NCBI GenBank assembly: GCA_937926105.1
Contig: CALANS010000196.1
Span: 1 to 17,560 of the forward strand
Source of the DNA: an uncultured Actinomycetes bacterium
GTDB taxonomy: Bacteria > Actinomycetota > Actinomycetes > Mycobacteriales > Nakamurellaceae
Direction: 5' to 3'
DNA: 17,560 nucleotides
Shown one piece after another: positions 13,180-17,560 of the stretch. Below the pieces are notes generated by a model. It saw only the letters and a list, made by a program, of their open reading frames with translations, made no database searches and was not told the DNA's origin. A program made the position numbers and the translations under genes. Position 1 is the stretch's first letter. Each line of letters starts with the position of its first letter.

Positions 13180-14089
13180 GGTGGCCGCGGCGCAGCCACC
13201 AGCTCGACAGCAACAGCAGGATGCCGCCGCCGAGGATCAGGGCTCCTAGCGGGCCGAAGGACTGCCCGGTGTGCGCGGTGGCCGACGGGGCGGGTGGCGT
13301 CGAGGACGGGGGAGTGATCGCGCTGCTCGCCGGGAGCACCTGGATCGTCTGCGACGATGTGGTGGCCGAGGACCTGCTCTGTGTCGAGCGTGACTCGGGC
13401 CGTGAGGTCTGCGGTGAGGTCGACACCGGCGAGGTGATGCTGCGGCTCGTTGGCAGCACGGTGATGCTCGCTGGGACGGTCGAGGACGATGAGGAACTGG
13501 GTTCGGTGCTGACCGATCCCGTGCCGGTCGTCACCACTGTTGTGGTGGTCGGTGGCTCCGTGGTGGTGACCGCACTGGTGGTCGGTGGCTCCGTGGTGGT
13601 TACCGCTGTTGTGGTGGTTGCCGCTGTTGTGGTGGTCACGGCCGTTGTGGTGGTCGGTGGCTCGGTTGTGGTGGTCGGTGGCTCCGTCGTTGTGGTCGGT
13701 GCGCCAGGCACCTGGCAGCCATTAGCCCAAATCTCCTGCCCAGCGGCTCCGTCGTTCATGCCGGGATAGGTCTCGGGGTGACCCTTCTTGTCCGTGTAGG
13801 TGAACGCCGGGATGATGTCGCCCCACTTGATGTGGCTCGGCTTGAGCGTGGAGTTCCACACCGGACCGGTGTGGCTGTCGTGGCCGCTCTTTTTGAGAAT
13901 GGACGCAACATCAACCGTCTCCCGGATGTAGGGATTGGTGTCGGAATTGGTCCGGTGACAGATCGTCTGTTTGTGACCGGTTGGCCCAGGCGGACTCGCG
14001 GATGCGGGGCCCGCAAGTAGTAGCACCGCCCCCAATGCGGTCGCTGCGATGCCGGCAATTGCGGTGGCGGCCCGAAAGGTCTTGAACAT
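13169..14089 (-). CDS. Secreted Thr-rich surface protein with sortase-type C-terminal anchor
   Basis: Probable cell-wall-anchored protein of 306 residues. In order: a Sec signal peptide (1-31, cleavage after ASA), a compact domain (about 38-128) with C44 and C125 likely to form a disulfide and motifs TICHRTNSDTNPY, KWGDIIPAFTY and GQEIWANGC, a Thr/Glu/Pro repeat (132-188), a Ser/Thr-rich stalk (189-265), and a sorting signal of TAHTG (271-275), a hydrophobic segment and a final RRGHRAR. The domain resembles an ICHATGS/GDIIPPF-type module I recall from actinobacterial surface proteins; its role is unknown. ATG 14089 was chosen because GGGGAG lies 6 bases upstream and the signal peptide starts there. 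TAHTG replaces the familiar LPxTG/LAxTG. The sortase gene overlaps its end. Confidence 0.9.
   Translation of the reverse strand: MFKTFRAATAIAGIAATALGAVLLLAGPASASPPGPTGHKQTICHRTNSDTNPYIRETVDVASILKKSGHDSHTGPVWNSTLKPSHIKWGDIIPAFTYTDKKGHPETYPGMNDGAAGQEIWANGCQVPGAPTTTTEPPTTTTEPPTTTTAVTTTTAATTTTAVTTTEPPTTSAVTTTEPPTTTTVVTTGTGSVSTEPSSSSSSTVPASITVLPTSRSITSPVSTSPQTSRPESRSTQSRSSATTSSQTIQVLPASSAITPPSSTPPAPSATAHTGQSFGPLGALILGGGILLLLSSWWLRRGHRAR
13526..13696 (-). repeat. Low-complexity TTTTEPP/TTTTAV-coding tandem repeat
   Basis: This 171-base stretch codes for about nine imperfect units of 5-7 residues (TTTTEPP, TTTTAV, TTTEPP), with near-identical DNA units. It forms the first part of the stalk of the surface protein and is prone to slipped-strand length change. 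Confidence 0.85.
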
Positions 14090-14109
14090 TGGTGGCTCCC
14101 CAGTCAAAG

Positions 14110-14293
14110 GGCATCCGGCTCCGGATACCCAGCCTTGGACGACCGGTCCACCATTTGTGTCTGGCTCGCCGGTCGGCCTCTCCGATGACTACAGTACGTG
14201 AAGATCTTTGCCGGTGTGGCCCGAATGAGTGAATATATTTGGACCTTCGACGACTCTGGTCCAGTCTAATGATTACATTCTGTCAACTGTGTA
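14110..14293. other. AT-richer junction upstream of the surface-protein operon
   Basis: The 184 bases, especially 14200-14300, are visibly less GC-rich than the flanks and hold no gene. On the minus strand TACTGT (about 14193-14188) fits a -10 box for the surface protein. A TTGACA (minus, about 14286-14281) has no -10 at proper spacing. The truncated hydrolase pseudogene starts at the right edge. Confidence 0.4.
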
Positions 14294-14955
14294 TTGCGTA
14301 CGGTGACCGAACACGGAGGCGGCCCGCACCAGCCGGCAGGGCCGTTGCCGGTCCCGCTCGAGCGCTTCCTGGATTGCGCGGTCGCGCTCGCGAGCGAGTG
14401 CGACCGCGTCGTGGTCTGCGGGACCTCGTTCGGTGCCGAGGCGGCGCTGCTGTCCGGCTGTTACTCGCTGTTGGCCTCGGCCGTCATCGCGTTCGCGCCA
14501 TCGGACGTGGTTTGGCCAGGGATCATGCCCGACGGCCGGATGGTCTCGCATTGGGGCCCGGATACTGAACCACTGCCTTTCGTGCCCCTGTGCCGCGACT
14601 GGGAACCTGTGGAGGATCCGCCCAGCTTCCTCGATCTATACCGACGGTCGTTCGCCAACCAGACCGATATGGGTCGGACCGCGATCCCGGTCGAGGGGAT
14701 CCCGCAGGTCCTGTTGGTCGCGGGTGGTGATGACCGAGTGTGGCCTAGCCTCGAGCAGGCAGAGCGGATCAGCGAGCGCCGCAAGCTTCGTGGCCTTGCA
14801 ACCACGGTGGTGACCGACCTGCGCGCCGGCCACCGAACCGTCCTACCGGCGAGCCCGTCGTGACCACCGGTACTCGAATGGCTCGGGGCGGGAACGAGGA
14901 GGCGGACCGCCGTCTTGGCGCCGCGGCCTGGCCGCACATCGCCGCGCTGTTCTGA
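14294..14955 (+). pseudogene. BAAT/acyl-CoA thioester hydrolase-like alpha/beta-hydrolase, 5'-truncated and frameshifted
   Basis: The remnant encodes the C-terminal part of a BAAT-type alpha/beta hydrolase. The first frame keeps VPLERF, the nucleophile elbow GTSFGAEAALL, the block SHWGPDTEPLPFVP, the acid in VAGGDDRVWPS and the histidine in AGHRTVLP. It then stops early after ASPS (TGA at 14861-14863). The family ending continues in another frame as GEPVVTTGTRMARGG, then AAAWPHIAALF and a stop at 14953-14955. The break maps to 14848-14849, as if one G had been lost from CCGGGCGAG. Upstream, the oxyanion-hole region and the rest of the N-terminus are missing and the sequence turns AT-rich. Only a TTG at 14294 could start it. 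I infer a dead gene fragment; a short functional protein is unlikely without the N-terminal strands. Confidence 0.8.
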
Positions 14956-15070
14956 TCGACGATCTTCGTCCCTGGACCGCGGCGATGGCCCATGCCGTAT
15001 GCCGATCCGCTAGCGAACACGTGGGATCTTGTTGCCCGCTTGGGTTTCCGCCATCGGGCTGTTACGGCGG

Positions 15071-15739
15071 TTAGTCGCGCCGTCGGATTGCCGCGTGGAT
15101 GGCGCGCCGTGCCATTGGGCCTAGCCCGTCGAGGGTGCTAGCGAGTGCGTCGAGAGATCGTAGGGCCTGGAACGCGCTGGCGGAGCCGTCCGGGTCGACA
15201 GCGTCGTAGAGTTCCAGCCCGATGAATCCTGCCGCGATCAGGTGGGCGAGGTCGTCGGTGTCGACGACGTCAACCAGTGGGCTGTCGCGCAGTACGCGGT
15301 TCAGAACGGTTCGCGTCTGTGCTACCCAGGCGGACATGGCGTAGTGGGCGGCCCGTGCGAGGACCTGGTCGTGTTGCGCGCCGGCCATCGTTTGAGCCAT
15401 GAAGGTCACGTTGCCGGTGTCGCGCTCGCGTCGACGAAGCTCGTCACCGACGGCGAGCAGGTCGGCCAGCGACGCCGCCTGCGCCAGGGCTGTCCGGTAG
15501 CTCTGAATGCTCCGATCGACGGCGTCGATCGATGCTGCCTCGACTAGTTCACTGACGGTGCCGAAGTGGTAGAAGATCAGGCCCTGGCTGACGCCCGCCC
15601 GGGCTGCGATGGTGCGCGCGGAGGTGTTCGCCAGGCCCTCTTCCCGCACGGTCTGCTGCGCCGCACGGATCAAGCGGGACTTCGTGCCAGCAGACCCCGC
15701 TGGGCTGTCGCCGGAAGGCGGCGAAGATGTAGACCCCAT
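15071..15739 (-). CDS. TetR/AcrR-family transcriptional repressor
   Basis: DNA-binding regulator of 222 residues. After a Ser/Gly/Pro-rich start, the N-terminal TetR domain spans about 20-66 (LIRAAQQTVREEGL, SARTIAARAGVSQGLIFYHFGTVSEL), with the helix-turn-helix in IAARAGVSQGLIFYHF. The C-terminal ligand domain (about 80-215) is all-helical and shows no recognisable ligand signature. The ATG has AAAGG 8 bases upstream. It diverges from two small membrane-protein genes across a 119-base gap containing a sigma-A-type promoter and an overlapping palindrome, the classic arrangement for a TetR repressor controlling its neighbour. Its inducer is unknown. Confidence 0.93.
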   Translation of the reverse strand: MGSTSSPPSGDSPAGSAGTKSRLIRAAQQTVREEGLANTSARTIAARAGVSQGLIFYHFGTVSELVEAASIDAVDRSIQSYRTALAQAASLADLLAVGDELRRRERDTGNVTFMAQTMAGAQHDQVLARAAHYAMSAWVAQTRTVLNRVLRDSPLVDVVDTDDLAHLIAAGFIGLELYDAVDPDGSASAFQALRSLDALASTLDGLGPMARRAIHAAIRRRD

Positions 15740-15772
15740 GTCCGGTGCCTTTCCGATCTCGCGAAACGGCTC

Positions 15773-15801
15773 TTGACCGACTGCTCAATGCTGCCTAGTA
15801 T
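15773..15801 (+). promoter_or_regulatory. Strong sigma-A-type promoter for the membrane-protein genes
   Basis: TTGACC (15773-15778), a 17-base spacer and TAGTAT (15796-15801) make the best consensus promoter in the window. The transcript should start near 15808, giving a leader of about 50 bases before ATG 15859. Confidence 0.75.
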
Positions 15802-15803
15802 GT

Positions 15804-15822
15804 CAGTTGAGCAACTGCTCAG
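15804..15822. promoter_or_regulatory. Palindromic operator, probable TetR binding site
   Basis: TGAGCA-AC-TGCTCA (15808-15821) is a perfect 14-bp palindrome. It overlaps a second one, CAGTTG-AG-CAACTG (15804-15817). Both lie at the predicted transcript start. The half-site ACTGCTCA recurs inside the promoter spacer at 15780-15787, 34 bases upstream of its copy at 15814-15821, so two operators are possible. Confidence 0.7.
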
Positions 15823-15858
15823 CTACTGGCATGTCGCCGAACACTGGAGGCGATCGTG

Positions 15859-16176
15859 ATGGCAGCGTCGGTCGGGGAGTGTTCGCGCAACGCGCGGTCG
15901 ACCGGCCGTGTTCTGGGTCGATTCGCCGCCTACGCCGCGGCCGCGTTCGCGTCACTGGGGGGCGTCGTGGGACTCGTCGTTGGCCTGCACGCCTATCCGC
16001 CGACGGCGTGGTTCGCCGTCATCGAAGTGGGGCTGCCGTGCGCTCTGGTCGGTGGGGCGCTCGGGGCGGGATGCGGTGCGTTCGCGCTTGGAATACGGTC
16101 CGTTTGGACCGAGCGACCGCTGGCAGGCGCACCCTGCCCGACCTGCTCCGACGATCCCGGGCACCAGAAACGATGA
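15859..16176 (+). CDS. Small two-helix membrane protein under TetR control
   Basis: The 105-residue product has two likely membrane segments (about 22-44, AAYAAAAFASLGGVVGLVVGL, and 54-78, rich in Ala/Gly) and a C-terminal hydrophilic tail containing CPTC, a Cys pair that might bind metal or form a disulfide. GGAGG lies 8 bases before ATG 15859; GTG 15856 is an alternative. I do not recognise a family. Being first behind the consensus promoter and the operator, it is probably repressed by the divergent TetR protein. The two-helix build is too small for a typical exporter unless it works as an oligomer or with the next gene. Confidence 0.7.
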   Translation: MAASVGECSRNARSTGRVLGRFAAYAAAAFASLGGVVGLVVGLHAYPPTAWFAVIEVGLPCALVGGALGAGCGAFALGIRSVWTERPLAGAPCPTCSDDPGHQKR

Positions 16177-16238
16177 ACACGGTGGAGACGCCGGCCGGCA
16201 GCATACCGAGTGGTCCGATGCGGTAAACCAGGACTGTC

Positions 16239-16718
16239 ATGTCCAGTAGCCGGGTCGGCGGGGGCCGTCGTTGTCCGATGGTGGTGGGCGCCGGCACTGT
16301 GGCAGTGGTCACGGTCGGCGGGGCGCTTCTGCTGGTGCTCGAGGCGTTCCTGGGATACGCAGTACGGCCAGAAGTTCTGGGCCCGTTGCTCCCGCCCCAC
16401 TTGGCAGCGGCCGCGGTGGTCGCGGCGGCCGTATCGGTGTTCGCCCTGGGTCGTTCTACTCGCCGTTATGCAGATCGATCCAATCCGTTCTGGCCTGGAG
16501 TCGGACTTGGACTGTTGGCCGTACTGGGGGCAGGCATCGCTGCCGGCGTCCTGGGCGCTCCTTCAACAGCGGAACTGATGCCCGCCATTGGCGGCTCATT
16601 GGTGTACGCCGCGCTGACTATGGAATTTCCCTTGACGGGCCTCATCGGCGCATTGGCCTGGGCCAGGCTCACAACGCGGCTGGCCCGGGCGACCCCTCGA
16701 GACCGTCTAGCAACGTGA
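16239..16718 (+). CDS. Four-helix membrane protein, second gene of TetR-linked unit
   Basis: The 159-residue product carries four predicted membrane segments (about 15-38, 54-71, 86-108 and 115-145) with short loops and a basic tail ending LTTRLARATPRDRLAT. AGGA about 6 bases before ATG 16239 supports the start. It follows the two-helix protein by 62 bases with no terminator evident, so it is probably co-transcribed and controlled by the same TetR operator. No transporter signature or catalytic residues are recognisable; the name is descriptive only. Confidence 0.7.
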   Translation: MSSSRVGGGRRCPMVVGAGTVAVVTVGGALLLVLEAFLGYAVRPEVLGPLLPPHLAAAAVVAAAVSVFALGRSTRRYADRSNPFWPGVGLGLLAVLGAGIAAGVLGAPSTAELMPAIGGSLVYAALTMEFPLTGLIGALAWARLTTRLARATPRDRLAT

Positions 16719-16919
16719 CCCCGGGTCGACGGCAAGAGTCGGCCGACGCCGGAGTGCAGCATCGCGTCGTGCACCCGATCCCCTCACGCTGCCTCATCGC
16801 CGTCCGGTCAACGACCGGCGAGCGGACGCCGATCAACTCCTGGTATCTCGGCTGGTCGTGTGTGGCGCTCACCGAGGTCGAGGTTGGCCGCCGCGTGTTG
16901 GTCGGCACGGTGCGACGGG
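16719..16919. other. Gap between convergent membrane-protein genes
   Basis: About 200 bases between the ends of two genes. I see no coding frame of convincing composition and no clear terminator. Confidence 0.3.
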
Positions 16920-17111
16920 TCAGTGGCCGCGGCGCCACAAGCCGATAACAACCACCGCCAGACCGACCGCGATGATCACCGGGCCGACCACCGTCCACAG
17001 CGTGGTGCCGGTCATGGCGCTGCCCTTCACGATGCCGACACCTTGGAGCGTGAACAGCAGTCCGACCAGGGCGATCACGACCCCGACGATCACCAGCATC
17101 GGCCTGCCCAT
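16920..17111 (-). CDS. Small two-helix membrane protein (63 residues)
   Basis: The product is almost entirely two membrane helices (about 5-24, LVIVGVVIALVGLLFTLQGV, and 39-58, VVGPVIIAVGLAVVVIGLW) joined by GIVKGSAMTGTTLW and ending in RRGH. This build, with the GxxFTLQGxGxxxGSxM loop, is common in small actinobacterial membrane proteins of unknown function. The frame is open upstream to 17177, but ATG 17111 has AGGGG 8 bases ahead and begins directly before helix 1, so I chose it. It converges with the TetR-linked membrane genes and appears to be a single-gene unit. Confidence 0.72.
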   Translation of the reverse strand: MGRPMLVIVGVVIALVGLLFTLQGVGIVKGSAMTGTTLWTVVGPVIIAVGLAVVVIGLWRRGH

Positions 17112-17414
17112 CGTCGCGACCCCTGTCTTCGCGCTGGCCCGGCATGGCGTCAACTCGAACCCAAAGTATGGGTGCAATCAGACGTCGCCCGTGCCGAACG
17201 TACGCGACCACGGCTCCGAGGAGCCCGAACACCCAATGTACGTCGTCCGCGACGGAGGCCGATCAGATGGAGATCGACACGTCGACGGCTAGGCGCACCG
17301 CCAACGGGGTCGGGTCACGACGATCAGTGACTCCATTGGGCCTCCCGGGACGAGATCGCTTACATTCCGTAGAACGATCCTTGATCAACGATCCGCAGCT
17401 GCTATGAGATGAGG
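17112..17414. other. Non-coding stretch near the window end
   Basis: About 300 bases, less GC-rich than the core region, without a gene I can support on either strand. TTGACG (minus, about 17149-17144) might be a -35 for the 63-residue protein, but its -10 is poor. Confidence 0.3.
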
Positions 17415-17560
17415 CTAAGAAGGGCAGCGCACCCAAGTTACTTGGCGCCAGCTATCACCGTTCGGGCTCTCGGCAGGTACCACGCCGAACTGAATCGTTG
17501 CTTCCGGGACTGCCCCCGGTTCGGTTGACTCCTTGCCTGTGAGGATTCGGTCCTTGCTGG
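17415..17560 (-). CDS. Possible C-terminal end of a gene entering from beyond the window
   Basis: A minus-strand frame is open from the window edge (first full codon 17558-17556) to TAG at 17417-17415, 47 codons, ending GDSWRQVTWVRCPS. Its third-position GC is about 62%, well below the core genes, and no motif is recognisable. It may be a real gene end of foreign origin or chance; the opposite strand also has a short open stretch here. Confidence 0.22.
   Translation of the reverse strand, partial: SKDRILTGKESTEPGAVPEATIQFGVVPAESPNGDSWRQVTWVRCPS

Noticed and set aside
13526..13696. CRISPR-like repeat array
   Set aside because: Repeats are contiguous, without spacers, and encode a Thr-rich protein segment in frame.
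14281..14286. TTGACA on the minus strand as the -35 of the surface-protein promoter
   Set aside because: TAGACT follows at a 12-base spacing and no TANNNT hexamer lies at 16-18 bases, so it does not form a standard promoter.
1..17560. tRNA, rRNA or CRISPR loci
   Set aside because: I looked for cloverleaf-like signatures and regularly spaced direct repeats and found none; a covariance-model scan would be needed to exclude them fully.

Overview
The window looks like a chromosomal segment of a high-GC, mycothiol-producing actinobacterium. Reasons: codon third positions are overwhelmingly G/C; several TANNNT -10 boxes sit 6-8 bases before a start codon (leaderless-style starts); two mycothiol-specific enzymes are present (Mca and the mycothiol-dependent formaldehyde dehydrogenase); and an IdeR/DtxR-type iron box is visible. 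The order cbs ... metB ... greA ... mca - small membrane protein resembles the Mycobacterium tuberculosis Rv1077-Rv1083 neighbourhood, but genes have been added and lost. The sortase locus makes an ordinary Mycobacterium less likely. The exact genus cannot be fixed from the sequence.

Layout, part 1 (1-10.8 kb), core metabolism: a truncated SGNH hydrolase (minus) diverges from cbs. Then come a convergent mscR-like formaldehyde dehydrogenase/MBL hydrolase pair (minus), a four-helix membrane protein, metB, a ROK sugar kinase, threonine ammonia-lyase, greA (minus), and mca coupled to a one-helix membrane protein. Cbs and MetB handle transsulfuration between homocysteine, cystathionine and cysteine. 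Cysteine feeds mycothiol, which MscR and Mca use for detoxification, so this half reads as a sulfur/mycothiol neighbourhood. Several gene ends carry long GC-rich hairpins; the best are at 2100-2151 and 8317-8352.

Part 2 (10.8-14.1 kb), iron and cell surface, all minus strand: an iron-box-controlled siderophore-interacting flavoprotein, a paired CBS-domain protein, and an overlapping two-gene unit made of a secreted Thr-rich wall-anchor protein and a sortase. The sortase keeps His and Cys but seems to lack the usual catalytic Arg, and its partner ends in an atypical TAHTG sorting signal.

Part 3 (14.1-17.56 kb), accessory-looking region: an AT-richer junction, a 5'-truncated and frameshifted BAAT-type hydrolase pseudogene, a TetR regulator divergent from two small membrane proteins with a clear promoter/operator, one more two-helix membrane protein, and about 450 bases with no confident gene.
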